Part shown: piece after piece, positions 37,785 to 47,000 of the stretch
How positions within the stretch are numbered: the stretch's first letter is position 1
Layout: each line of letters opens with the position of its first letter
From: Actinotalea alkalitolerans
GTDB taxonomy: Bacteria > Actinomycetota > Actinomycetes > Actinomycetales > Cellulomonadaceae
Direction of reading: 5' to 3'
DNA length: 64,000 bases
NCBI RefSeq assembly: GCF_023369855.1
Contig: NZ_JAMBPP010000014.1
Span: 1-64,000 of the forward strand
The notes under the pieces: model-generated
The model's database searches: none
Told to the model about the DNA's origin: nothing
What the model saw: the letters and a program-made list of their open reading frames with translations, nothing else
Position numbers and translations under genes: made by a program

Positions 37785-39425
37785 ATGGCAACCTCAGTGA
37801 CGAGTCGAGCCGACAGCGACAAGGCAGGATCTGCCACGTCGACCGGCTCGACCGGCCCCCGCGCCAGGCTCCGCAGCTCGGCCCCGATGCTCACCTTCAT
37901 CGGACGACGTGTCCTGTCGTCGGTGATCGTGCTCCTCGGCGCGACGTTCATCGTCTACATGCTCCTGTCGGTGGCCCTCGACCCCCTCGAGGACCTCTAC
38001 GCCAGCTCCGCGCCCAACAAGGAGCAGCTGATCGAGTCGCGCATCCGTGCGCTGAACCTCGACACCCCGGCGCCCATCCGCTACCTCCTGTGGTTGCAGG
38101 GCGCCGGCGGCTGCCTGATCGGGCAGTGCGACCTGGGCTCGAGCTGGGTCACCGGGCAACCGGTGATCAACCTGCTGAGCTCGGCGATCCCCTCGACCCT
38201 GCAGCTCATCACCATGTCGACCTTCCTGGCGATCGGGCTGGGCATCACGGTGGGCATCGCCAGCGCGCTGCGCCAGTACACGGGCTTCGACTACGGCGTG
38301 ACGTTCATGTCCTTCGTGCTCTACTCGCTGCCCTCGTTCTGGGTCGCCGTCCTGCTCAAGCTGTGGGGCGCCATCGGCTTCAACGACTTCCTGGCCGACC
38401 CGACCTTCTCGACGCCGGCGATCATCGGCCTGTCGGTGGTGGGCGGCCTGATCTGGCAGGCGGTCGTCGGGGGCGCAGTACGACGCCGTGCCATCACCTT
38501 CGCGATCGCCGCGGCAGCGACCGCCGCGGCCCTGGCCTTCATCTCGATCTCCGGGTGGTTGCTCGACCCGAGCCTCGGCCCGGTCACGATCGGGCTGATC
38601 GGGGTGGCTGTCGCCTTCGGCGTGACCGCGCTGACGGCGGGTCTGCGCAACCGCAAGGCCCTGTACTCGGCGCTCACGGTCGTGGCGCTGGGGCTTGCCC
38701 TGTACTACCCGCTGCAGTTCGCGTTCCAGTACGCGACGTTCTGGCTGATCTTCGGCATGGGGCTGGCCTGCGTGCTGTCCGGCCTGATCGTCGGCTTCCT
38801 CTTCGGGGGGCCCGACCGCGCGCAGTCGATGCGGGGCGCGGCCATCACGGCCGTGGTCGTCGGGGTCTTCATCTTCATCGACCGGCTGATGGGCGTCTGG
38901 TACGCCTACAGCAACTCGGGCAGGATCAGTGGCCGGCCGATCGCGACGATCGGGTCGCAGACACCCGGGTTCGGTGGCAACGACTTCTGGGTGTTGACCC
39001 TCGACACGTTCACCCACCTGCTGCTGCCCACGATCGCGCTGATCCTGATCTCGTTCGCCTCCTACACCCGGTACTCCCGGGCGAGCCTGCTCGAGGTGAT
39101 GAACCAGGACTACATCCGGACCGCGCGCGCCAAGGGCCTGCCCGAACGGGTCGTCACGGTGCGCCACGCCTTCCGCAACGCCCTCATCCCGCTCGCGACG
39201 ATCGTCCCGCTCGACATCGCCGCGCTCTTCGGCGGCGCGATCATCACCGAGCGGATCTTCGCGTGGAGCGGCATGGGGTCGCTCTTCCTGCACTCGCTCG
39301 AGGCTCGGGACGCCAACCCGGTGATGGGCTACTTCATCGTCGTCGGGACCATGCTCGTCCTGGCGAACATCATCGTCGACTTCGTGTACGCCGCACTCGA
39401 CCCCAGGATCCGGGTGAACGCATGA
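37785..39425 (+). CDS. OppB-type permease with a large membrane insertion
   Basis: This is the first channel subunit of the peptide importer. At 546 residues it is about 230 longer than a usual OppB. The N-terminal permease part (about 35-200, with FIGRRVLSSVIVLLGATFIVYM) and the C-terminal part (about 395-546, with the EAA loop NQDYIRTARAKGLPERVVTVRHAFRNA) are normal. Between them (about residues 210-385) lies an extra hydrophobic stretch with perhaps five or six helices. The frame is open throughout, so this is not a frameshift. The stop overlaps the OppC ATG. Confidence 0.88.
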   Translation: MATSVTSRADSDKAGSATSTGSTGPRARLRSSAPMLTFIGRRVLSSVIVLLGATFIVYMLLSVALDPLEDLYASSAPNKEQLIESRIRALNLDTPAPIRYLLWLQGAGGCLIGQCDLGSSWVTGQPVINLLSSAIPSTLQLITMSTFLAIGLGITVGIASALRQYTGFDYGVTFMSFVLYSLPSFWVAVLLKLWGAIGFNDFLADPTFSTPAIIGLSVVGGLIWQAVVGGAVRRRAITFAIAAAATAAALAFISISGWLLDPSLGPVTIGLIGVAVAFGVTALTAGLRNRKALYSALTVVALGLALYYPLQFAFQYATFWLIFGMGLACVLSGLIVGFLFGGPDRAQSMRGAAITAVVVGVFIFIDRLMGVWYAYSNSGRISGRPIATIGSQTPGFGGNDFWVLTLDTFTHLLLPTIALILISFASYTRYSRASLLEVMNQDYIRTARAKGLPERVVTVRHAFRNALIPLATIVPLDIAALFGGAIITERIFAWSGMGSLFLHSLEARDANPVMGYFIVVGTMLVLANIIVDFVYAALDPRIRVNA

Positions 39426-40438
39426 CCACCCCCACGCCGATCGCCCCGCAGCCGGGCGACCACCACGACCTGGTGGAGAACACCGAGAACGCCATCGAGC
39501 TCAAGGAGGTCGAGGGCCTGTCGCAGGGCCGCATCGTCCTGCGAAGGTTCGTGCGTCACCGTGGCGCGATGATCGCCGCGATCGTCCTGCTCGGCATCGT
39601 CGTGCTGGCGACCACCTCGATCGGCTGGGGCCCGATCCCCGGCTGGTGGAAGCACACCCCCCAGGACATGAGCCCCATCGCCAACCCGCGTGGTGCGCCG
39701 ACGCTCAGCTTCTCGGGCGGGCTGGTCGTGGGTGAGCACCCGTTCGGCCAGGACAACATCGGCCAGGACACCTTCGCGCGGGTCATGCGCGGCACGCAGC
39801 AGTCGCTGCTCGTCATGGTGATCATCGGAGCACTCGCCACGACGATCGGGATCGTCATGGGAGCCCTCGCGGGGTTCTTCCGGGGACACCTGGACAACGT
39901 GCTGATGCGACTGACCGACATGGTCATCACCATTCCCGTGGTCATGATCGGTGCGATCCTGGGCTTCTGGGTGGGCGGTGCGAGCCCCGTGACGCTCGCC
40001 GTGGCACTGAGCCTGGTGACGTGGACCTCGATGGCACGTCTCGTGCGCGGGGAGTTCCTGTCGCTGCGTGAGCGTGAGTTCGTGGACGCGGCCCGGGTCG
40101 CCGGGGCGAGCAGCTTCCGGATCATGTTCAAGCACATGCTGCCCAACGCCATCGGTGTGATCATCGTCAACACGACCCTGCTGATGGCTGCCGCCATCCT
40201 GCTCGAGACGGCCCTGAGCTTCCTCGGGTTCGGGATCCGCTACCCCGACGTCTCGCTCGGGCAGCTGATCAACGAGTACCAGACCGCCTTCGCCACCCGG
40301 CCCTGGCTCTTCTGGTGGCCCGGTCTGTTCATCGTGAGCATCGCGCTGTGCGTCAACTTCATCGGTGACGGTCTGCGCGACGCCTTCGACCCCAGGCAGC
40401 GCCGCATCCCGAGCAAGCGCAAGATGGCGAAGGGCTGA
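39422..40438 (+). CDS. OppC-type peptide ABC permease
   Basis: The 338-residue second channel subunit has an N-terminal cytoplasmic segment, the OppC N-terminal helix (about 47-67) and the permease domain with EAA loop REREFVDAARVAGASSFRIMFKHMLPN and ETALSFLGFGI. Length is usual. It is coupled to OppB through ATGA. The PH-domain gene follows on the other strand, splitting it from the ATPase gene. Confidence 0.94.
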   Translation: MTTPTPIAPQPGDHHDLVENTENAIELKEVEGLSQGRIVLRRFVRHRGAMIAAIVLLGIVVLATTSIGWGPIPGWWKHTPQDMSPIANPRGAPTLSFSGGLVVGEHPFGQDNIGQDTFARVMRGTQQSLLVMVIIGALATTIGIVMGALAGFFRGHLDNVLMRLTDMVITIPVVMIGAILGFWVGGASPVTLAVALSLVTWTSMARLVRGEFLSLREREFVDAARVAGASSFRIMFKHMLPNAIGVIIVNTTLLMAAAILLETALSFLGFGIRYPDVSLGQLINEYQTAFATRPWLFWWPGLFIVSIALCVNFIGDGLRDAFDPRQRRIPSKRKMAKG

Positions 40439-40464
40439 GCCGCGTGCGCGTGGCTCCCGACACC

Positions 40465-41082
40465 TCAGAGGTAGCGGCTGCTGAGCACTGCCGAGACGGC
40501 CAGCAGCAGGACGGCGGTGGCCGGACGCAGGTGCCACCGCACCTCGGGCGTGTCGCGCTCGAGGCGCGGTGCGTCGAGGTACCCCGCGTCCCGCAGGTCC
40601 TCCCAGCGGCGACGGATGTGAGCGGCGGCCTGGCCCGAGGCCGAGCTCAGGAGGTCGCCCGGGCGCACCCCACCTGCCGCGTAGGACGACTCGGGCAGGT
40701 GGCTGAGGTCCTGCGGACCGGAGCCCATGGCCTGCACGCGGCTCGGGGCCGGCGCCGCCCAGGCGGCGTACGAGCCGTAGGCCGTGTAGAGGGTCAGGGC
40801 GTACTTGGTGTCGATCCGCTCGATCGACGGCCAGGGCAGCCGCACGGTCCGCAGGACGTTGCGCACCTCGACCCCGGCGTCGCTCACGATCACCGCCGGA
40901 CGTCCGAAGAGCGCCCAGACGACTACCGCGGGCAGGGCCAGCGCAGGAGCCAGGCGCAGAGCAGCGCCCGGGTCGGTCAGCACCGTGGAGACCAGCGCGA
41001 TGCCGCAGAGCACCGCCACGGCGACCGTCAGCCCGCGACCGAGTCGTGCGCGGAACTCGACAGGTCCAGCAGGCGTCGTCAT
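40465..41082 (-). CDS. PH-like domain membrane protein
   Basis: The 205-residue protein has two adjacent membrane helices (about 18-60), then a bacterial PH-like domain (about 65-115, IVSDAGVEVRNVLRTVRLPWPSIERID) and a C-terminal helix near residue 190. The domain family often occurs in actinobacterial membrane proteins of unknown role. The ATG at 41082 has no clear ribosome site; a TGTAAC hexamer 9 nt upstream could drive a near-leaderless mRNA. The gene lies inside the peptide transporter locus, antisense to it. Confidence 0.78.
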   Translation of the reverse strand: MTTPAGPVEFRARLGRGLTVAVAVLCGIALVSTVLTDPGAALRLAPALALPAVVVWALFGRPAVIVSDAGVEVRNVLRTVRLPWPSIERIDTKYALTLYTAYGSYAAWAAPAPSRVQAMGSGPQDLSHLPESSYAAGGVRPGDLLSSASGQAAAHIRRRWEDLRDAGYLDAPRLERDTPEVRWHLRPATAVLLLAVSAVLSSRYL

Positions 41083-41182
41083 GGCGTCATCGTTACAGAT
41101 CCCCCCGAGACCGCGCGGCCCCGCCCGTCCGGTCCCACCAGTGCGCATCGCGACGCACGTCAGGAAAGGGCACGGTCCCCCC

Positions 41183-43075
41183 GTGGTTACTGAGGCACCT
41201 GCTGCGCAGGAGAACGCATCGATCCTCGAGGTCGCCGACCTCGGGGTGGAGTTCTACGTCGAGGGTGAGTGGTTCCCCGCCGCGATCGACGTCAGCTACA
41301 CCGTGCGCTCGGGCGAGGTCCTGGCGATCGTCGGTGAGTCTGGCTCGGGCAAGACGCAGTCGTCGATGTCGCTGATCGGACTGCTGCCCCAGAACGGTCG
41401 CGCGTCGGGCAGTGCCAAGCTGCTCGGTCGCGAGCTCATCGGTCTCAAGCACAAGCAGCTGTCCAAGGTCCGGGGCAAGGACGTCGCGGTCATCTTCCAG
41501 GAGCCGATGACCGCGCTCAACCCCGTCTACACGGTCGGGTTCCAGATCGTCGAGACGTTGCGGACGCACTTCGACATCGGGCCCAAGGCTGCGCGTGAGC
41601 GTGCGGTCGAGCTCCTGCGCCTGGTGGACCTCCCCTCACCGGAGAAGTCCGTCGACAAGTACCCCCACCAGCTCTCGGGTGGGCAGCGGCAGCGCGCGAT
41701 GATCGCCCAGGCCCTGGCCTGCGACCCCAAGCTGCTGATCGCGGACGAGCCCACCACGGCGCTGGACGTCACCGTGCAGGCCGAGATCCTCAAGCTGCTG
41801 CGCGACCTGCGCAGCCGGATCGACTCGGGCATCATCCTGATCACCCACGACATGGGGGTCGTCGCCGACCTGGCCGACCGGGTGATCGTCATGAAGAGCG
41901 GCCGGATCGTCGAGGCCGGGACGGCGGACGAGATCTTCAACCGCCCGCAGCACGCCTACACCCGCCAGCTGCTCGACGCCGTCCCCCACCTGGGCCGCAC
42001 CGTCGCAGGTGCGCCCGAGGGGTCGGCGACCCCTGCCCTCGCGACGAGCTCGACGACGGCGACCCCGGTCACCGCCGCGACCGGCCGTCCCGAGTCGATG
42101 ATGGGGACCGCCGCGCAGCAGGACCTCCCCGCGATGCAGGCCGAGAAGCTGGTCATCGAGTACCCCTCGCGAGGGCGGGTCCCTGCGTTCCGCGCCGTCG
42201 ACGAGATCGACCTGACGATCGGGCGCGGTGAGGTGGTCGGCCTGGTCGGCGAGTCGGGTTCGGGCAAGACCACCGTGGGGCGCGCCGTCGTCGGTCTGCT
42301 CCCGGTGGCGGGGGGTTCGCTGTCGATCGGCGGGACCGAGATGGCCGGCATCCGGCCCAAGGACCTGCGCGAGCTGCGCAACCACGTCTCGATCGTCTTC
42401 CAGGACCCGGGCTCGTCCCTCAACCCGCGGCTGCCCATCGGCGAGTCGATCGGCGAGCCGCTCAAGCTGCACAAGATCGCCAAGGGGGCCGACCTCAACA
42501 AGCGGGTCGAGACGCTGCTGGACCAGGTCCACCTGGCACGCGGCATGCGCAACCGGTACCCGCACGAGCTCTCCGGCGGGCAGCGTCAGCGGGTGGGCAT
42601 CGCCCGCGCCCTGGCCCTGTCGCCCAAGATGCTGGTCGCGGACGAGCCCACCTCGGCCCTGGACGTGTCGGTGCAGGCCCGGGTGCTCGAGCTCTTCCAG
42701 GAGCTCCAGCGTGAGCACGGGTTCGCGTGCCTGTTCATCAGCCACGACCTGGCGGTCGTGGAGATCCTGGCGACCAGGATCGCCGTGATGCACAAGGGAA
42801 AGCTCGTCGAGCAGGGGCCGCGGGACCAGATCCTGCGGGATCCGCAGCACGACTACACGCGACGGCTGCTGACCGCGGTGCCCGTTCCCGACCCGGCCGA
42901 GCAGAAGATCCGCCGCGAGGCGCGCGACGCCCTCCTCGAGGAGGAGGCGGTCCGCATGGGCCTGCACACCGCGCAGCGTGCGGCCCGCACCGACCGCGAG
43001 GCGGTCGAGCGGAACGAGCAGCGGCTCCAGAGCGACAACGCCGCGGGAGACCCGCGTCGACTTCCTCGGGGCTGA
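41183..43075 (+). CDS. Fused OppD-OppF peptide transporter ATPase
   Basis: This 630-residue protein joins both ATPases of a peptide importer in one chain. Domain 1 (about 10-270) has Walker A GESGSGKTQSS, signature LSGGQRQRAMIAQAL and Walker B LIADEPTTALDVT. Domain 2 (about 320-575) has GESGSGKTTVG, LSGGQRQRVGIARAL and LVADEPTSALDVS. Each is followed by an oligopeptide-type C-terminal segment. The linker (about 275-315) is Ala/Thr-rich. The start is the GTG at 41183, which lacks a close ribosome site. It completes the OppABC set upstream. Confidence 0.93.
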   Translation: MVTEAPAAQENASILEVADLGVEFYVEGEWFPAAIDVSYTVRSGEVLAIVGESGSGKTQSSMSLIGLLPQNGRASGSAKLLGRELIGLKHKQLSKVRGKDVAVIFQEPMTALNPVYTVGFQIVETLRTHFDIGPKAARERAVELLRLVDLPSPEKSVDKYPHQLSGGQRQRAMIAQALACDPKLLIADEPTTALDVTVQAEILKLLRDLRSRIDSGIILITHDMGVVADLADRVIVMKSGRIVEAGTADEIFNRPQHAYTRQLLDAVPHLGRTVAGAPEGSATPALATSSTTATPVTAATGRPESMMGTAAQQDLPAMQAEKLVIEYPSRGRVPAFRAVDEIDLTIGRGEVVGLVGESGSGKTTVGRAVVGLLPVAGGSLSIGGTEMAGIRPKDLRELRNHVSIVFQDPGSSLNPRLPIGESIGEPLKLHKIAKGADLNKRVETLLDQVHLARGMRNRYPHELSGGQRQRVGIARALALSPKMLVADEPTSALDVSVQARVLELFQELQREHGFACLFISHDLAVVEILATRIAVMHKGKLVEQGPRDQILRDPQHDYTRRLLTAVPVPDPAEQKIRREARDALLEEEAVRMGLHTAQRAARTDREAVERNEQRLQSDNAAGDPRRLPRG

Positions 43076-43134
43076 CCGGCGACCTCCGCGGGCCCCGGCG
43101 TCGCCCTGCGGGCCGGGCATCGCACGAGCCGACC

Positions 43135-43164
43135 CAGGGTCCACGTCCCTCGACGTGGACCCTG
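43135..43164 (+). terminator. Terminator after the OppDF gene
   Basis: Arms CAGGGTCCACGTC and GACGTGGACCCTG pair perfectly over 13 bp around a CCTC loop, 60 nt after the stop. Confidence 0.85.
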
Positions 43165-43188
43165 GACGCAGGGTTGCGTCGATGCGTG

Positions 43189-43194
43189 TAAAAT
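43189..43194 (+). promoter_or_regulatory. -10 element of the typA promoter
   Basis: TAAAAT is the best -10 hexamer in this stretch, about 55 nt upstream of the typA start. No clear -35 is at the usual distance. Confidence 0.5.
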
Positions 43195-43248
43195 CGTGGG
43201 GCGCCCCATGTCGCGGCGCGCTCCCCAACATCTGAGATGAGTACCCGC

Positions 43249-45159
43249 ATGCCTGTGCGCTCCGACCTGCGCAACGTCGCAATCGTCGCCCATGTCGACC
43301 ACGGCAAGACCACGCTCGTCGACGCCATGCTGTGGCAGTCGGGCTCGTTCGGCGATCACGCGCACGTCGACGAGCGGGCGATGGACTCGGGCGACCTGGA
43401 GCGTGAGAAGGGCATCACGATCCTGGCCAAGAACACGGCCATCCGCTACCGCGGTCCCGCTGCTGCCGCGGCAGGCCAGGCCGACGGCATCACGATCAAC
43501 GTGATCGACACCCCGGGCCACGCCGACTTCGGCGGTGAGGTCGAGCGCGGGCTGTCCATGGTCGACGGCGTCGTGCTCCTGGTGGACGCGAGCGAGGGAC
43601 CGCTGCCGCAGACCCGGTTCGTGCTGCGCAAGGCCCTGGCCGCCAAGCTGCCGGTGATCCTGCTGGTCAACAAGGTGGACCGCCCGGACTCCCGCATCGA
43701 GGAGGTCGTCCACGAGTCGACCGACCTGCTGCTGGGTCTGGCGAGCGACCTGCACGACGAGGTCCCGGACCTGGACCTGGACGCGATCCTGGACGTCCCC
43801 GTGGTGTACGCCTCGGCACGTGCCGGCCGCGCCTCGACCAACCAGCCCGCCGACGGCGGCATGCCCGACTCGGAGACCCTCGAGCCGCTGTTCAAGACGA
43901 TCCTCGAGAAGATCCCCGCCCCGACCTACACCGAGGGCGCGCCGCTCCAGGCGCACGTGACGAACCTCGACGCCTCGCCGTTCCTGGGCCGGCTCGCGCT
44001 GCTGCGCGTGTTCAACGGCACCATCCGCAAGGGCCAGCAGGTCGCCTGGGCGCGGGCGGACGGCACCTTGCAGACGGTCAAGATCACCGAGCTGCTCGAG
44101 ACCAAGGCCCTCTCGCGGGTCCCCACCGACCAGGCCGGTCCGGGCGACATCGTGGCCGTGGCCGGCATCGCCGACATCACCATCGGTGAGACCCTCACGG
44201 ACATCGACGACCCTCGGCCGCTGCCGCTCATCACGGTCGACGACCCGGCCATCTCGATGACCGTGGGGATCAACACCTCGCCGCTCGCGGGCAAGGGCGG
44301 CAAGGGCCACAAGGTCACCGCGCGACAGGTCAAGGACCGTCTCGACGCAGAGCTCGTCGGCAACGTCTCCCTCAAGGTCCTGCCGACCGAGCGCCCTGAC
44401 GCCTGGGAGGTCCAGGGCCGTGGTGAGCTCGCGCTGGCGATCCTGGTCGAGCAGATGCGCCGCGAGGGCTTCGAGCTGACCGTGGGCAAGCCCCAGGTCG
44501 TCACCCGCGTGGTCGACGGCAAGGTGTGCGAGCCGATGGAGCACATGACCATCGACGTCCCCGAGGAGTACCTCGGTTCGGTCACGCAGCTGCTGGCCCA
44601 GCGCAAGGGCCGCATGGAGACCATGTCGAACCACGGCACGGGCTGGGTCCGCATGGAGTTCGTCGTCCCGGCGCGCGGTCTGATCGGTTTCCGCACGCAG
44701 TTCCTGACCGACACCCGCGGCACGGGCATCGCCTCGTCGATCGCGCACGGCTACGAGCCGTGGCTCGGGCCGATCGAGACCCGCAGCAACGGGTCGCTCG
44801 TCGCCGACCGCGCCGGCAAGGTCACGCCGTTCGCGATGATCAACCTCCAGGAGCGTGGCTCCTTCTTCGTCGACCCCACGCAGGAGGTCTACGAGGGCAT
44901 GATCGTCGGCGAGAACTCCCGCAACGAGGACATGGACGTCAACATCACCAAGGAGAAGAAGCTCACGAACATGCGCGCTGCGTCCAGCGACACGTTCGAG
45001 AACCTCACCCCTCCGCGGAAGCTCACCCTCGAGGAGTCCCTCGAGTTCGCCCGTGAGGACGAGTGCGTCGAGGTCACGCCCGAGTTCGTGCGGATCCGCA
45101 AGGTGCTGCTCGACCAGACGGACCGGGCCCGCGCGATGGCACGCTCCAAGCGCGCGTGA
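43249..45159 (+). CDS. typA: Translational GTPase TypA/BipA
   Basis: TypA is a ribosome-binding GTPase of the EF-G family, important under stress and cold. The 636-residue protein has G1 AHVDHGKTTLVD, switch II DTPGHADFGGE and NKVDRPDSR, followed by the EF-G-like domains and the C-terminal BipA domain. Family members start MPTRHDIRN-like, so I prefer the ATG at 43249 (MPVRSDLRN); an ATG at 43237 is also in frame. Neither has a strong ribosome site. A hairpin terminator follows. Confidence 0.96.
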   Translation: MPVRSDLRNVAIVAHVDHGKTTLVDAMLWQSGSFGDHAHVDERAMDSGDLEREKGITILAKNTAIRYRGPAAAAAGQADGITINVIDTPGHADFGGEVERGLSMVDGVVLLVDASEGPLPQTRFVLRKALAAKLPVILLVNKVDRPDSRIEEVVHESTDLLLGLASDLHDEVPDLDLDAILDVPVVYASARAGRASTNQPADGGMPDSETLEPLFKTILEKIPAPTYTEGAPLQAHVTNLDASPFLGRLALLRVFNGTIRKGQQVAWARADGTLQTVKITELLETKALSRVPTDQAGPGDIVAVAGIADITIGETLTDIDDPRPLPLITVDDPAISMTVGINTSPLAGKGGKGHKVTARQVKDRLDAELVGNVSLKVLPTERPDAWEVQGRGELALAILVEQMRREGFELTVGKPQVVTRVVDGKVCEPMEHMTIDVPEEYLGSVTQLLAQRKGRMETMSNHGTGWVRMEFVVPARGLIGFRTQFLTDTRGTGIASSIAHGYEPWLGPIETRSNGSLVADRAGKVTPFAMINLQERGSFFVDPTQEVYEGMIVGENSRNEDMDVNITKEKKLTNMRAASSDTFENLTPPRKLTLEESLEFAREDECVEVTPEFVRIRKVLLDQTDRARAMARSKRA

Positions 45160-45165
45160 CCTCTG

Positions 45166-45196
45166 CCGTAGGTCTCCCCAACCGGGAGGCCTACGG
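45166..45196 (+). terminator. Terminator after typA
   Basis: Arms CCGTAGGTCTCCC and GGGAGGCCTACGG pair over 13 bp with one G-U, with a 5-nt loop. Confidence 0.8.
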
Positions 45197-45240
45197 GGCG
45201 GGGGAGGACAAGGGGCGGCCGACTCTGCCACGGTGGGGGG

Positions 45241-46998
45241 ATGGTCCAGTCATCAACTGCCGTGCCCGTACCGCCGCCGAGCGATCCTGAGCCTGCTGAC
45301 GAGCCCCGATACGGCCGTGGGTGGGGTGGTGTGGCGCCCCGTGTCTTCTGGCCCTCGATGGCGATCATCCTTGCCGTCGCCCTGCTGGCGATCATCTTCC
45401 CGGCCGCGGCCGAGCGGACCATCGGGGCGATCCAGTCGAACGTGATCGGTGTCTTCGGCTGGTACTACGTGCTGCTGGTCGCTGCCTTCGTGGCCTTCGC
45501 CCTGTGGGTGGGTCTGGGCCGTTGGGGCGACATCAAGCTCGGCAAGGACGACGACGAGCCGGAGTTCGGGGTGCGGCCCTGGTTCGCGATGCTGTTCGCC
45601 GCCGGGATGGGCATCGGCCTCGTCTTCTGGGGCGTCGCCGAGCCGCTCACGCACTTCGCGTCCCCCAAGCCCGGGGTGGCCGGCGCTCCCGAGCGGATCG
45701 CTGAGACCGCGATGGCCCAGACCTACCTCCACTGGGGGGTCCACGCGTGGGCGATCTACGTGGTGGTGGGTCTGGCGCTCGCGTACTCGATCCACCGGCG
45801 GGGGCGTCCTGTCTCGATCCGTTGGGCCCTCGAGCCCCTCCTGGGTGACCGGGTCAAGGGCCGGTGGGGCGACCTCATCGACGTCACGGCCGTCGTCGGT
45901 ACGATCTTCGGGGTCGCGACCTCGCTCGGACTGGGCGTGCTGCAGATCGCGGCCGGGCTCGAGCACATCGGGCTGGTGGACTCCACGACCGTCGTGCAGG
46001 TCGTCATCATCATCGTGATCACCACCCTGGCGACGCTGTCGGTGGTCTCAGGCCTGGACCGGGGGCTGAAGTGGCTCTCGAACATCAACGTCATGCTGGC
46101 GGGAGTTCTCCTGCTGGCCGTGCTGCTGCTGGGTCCGACGCTCTTCCTGCTCCGTGACTTCGTGCAGTCGATCGGCGTGTACCTCGCAAACGTCCTGCCG
46201 ATGACCTTCAACGTGAGTGCCTTCGCCGGTGCCGAGGGTGAGGCGTGGCAGGCCGGCTGGACCACCTTCTACTGGGGCTGGTGGATCTCGTGGGCACCGT
46301 TCGTCGGGGTCTTCATCGCCCGCATCTCTCGCGGCCGCACGGTCCGCGAGTTCGTGGGCGGGGTGCTCCTGGTCCCGACGCTCATCACGTTCCTGTGGTT
46401 CTCCGTCCTGGGCGGGAGCGCGATCTACCGTGAGCTCTTCGGCGACGGCGGCCTGATCGGGGAAGACGGCGGCGTCGTCCCGGAGAACGCGTTGTTCGAC
46501 CTGCTCGGGGGGCTGCCCTGGGGTGCCGTGCTGTCCGTCCTGACCATCGTCCTGATCGCCCTGTTCTTCATCACGTCCTCCGACTCCGGTTCGCTGGTCG
46601 TGGCCATGCTCGCCACCGGCGGCAACCCGCACCCGCGGACAGCCGTACGGGTCACCTGGGCCTCGCTCGAGGGTCTGCTGGCGATCGCCCTGCTGATCGC
46701 CGGTGGTCTCCTGGCCCTGCAGACGGCGGCGATCCTCATCGCGCTGCCCTTCAGCGTGGTCATGATCGGGATGGCCTTCGCCACCACCCGTGCCCTGCAC
46801 GACGAGCACCAGCTGCTCCTCCGGGCCCAGCGGCTGGTGCTCAGGGACCGGTTGACCGCGCACGTGACCGGTCACGTCACCGGTCACGTCACGACCATGC
46901 TCGACGAGGCCTCACGCGCGCAGGCGACAGGTCCGCGGCGATCGGCTCGGTCACGACCCGACGCCGGCCCGGAGTCCCTCCCCCCACCCAGGACCTGA
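45241..46998 (+). CDS. BCCT family transporter (betaine/carnitine/choline)
   Basis: The 585-residue protein is a twelve-helix sodium- or proton-coupled uptake carrier for quaternary ammonium compounds, typically osmoprotectants. Hallmarks are FAAGMGIGLVFWGVAEP, the aromatic motif GWWISWAPFVGVFIARISRGRT and FFITSSDSGS. The N-terminus (about 1-30) is Pro-rich and the C-terminus (about 530-585) is a basic cytoplasmic tail with three HVTG repeats, a feature seen in osmosensing BCCTs. The substrate and osmoregulation are inferred from family. The mshB start follows 2 nt after its stop. Confidence 0.93.
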   Translation: MVQSSTAVPVPPPSDPEPADEPRYGRGWGGVAPRVFWPSMAIILAVALLAIIFPAAAERTIGAIQSNVIGVFGWYYVLLVAAFVAFALWVGLGRWGDIKLGKDDDEPEFGVRPWFAMLFAAGMGIGLVFWGVAEPLTHFASPKPGVAGAPERIAETAMAQTYLHWGVHAWAIYVVVGLALAYSIHRRGRPVSIRWALEPLLGDRVKGRWGDLIDVTAVVGTIFGVATSLGLGVLQIAAGLEHIGLVDSTTVVQVVIIIVITTLATLSVVSGLDRGLKWLSNINVMLAGVLLLAVLLLGPTLFLLRDFVQSIGVYLANVLPMTFNVSAFAGAEGEAWQAGWTTFYWGWWISWAPFVGVFIARISRGRTVREFVGGVLLVPTLITFLWFSVLGGSAIYRELFGDGGLIGEDGGVVPENALFDLLGGLPWGAVLSVLTIVLIALFFITSSDSGSLVVAMLATGGNPHPRTAVRVTWASLEGLLAIALLIAGGLLALQTAAILIALPFSVVMIGMAFATTRALHDEHQLLLRAQRLVLRDRLTAHVTGHVTGHVTTMLDEASRAQATGPRRSARSRPDAGPESLPPPRT

Positions 46999-47000
46999 CG

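Noticed and set aside
35747-37951. 734-codon reverse-strand open frame opposite the peptide-binding lipoprotein
   Set aside because: Low-complexity Val/Asp/Arg composition, and the opposite strand is a clear lipoprotein gene.
42853-45231. 792-codon reverse-strand open frame opposite typA
   Set aside because: Shadow of typA and the OppDF 3' end, with no recognisable motif.
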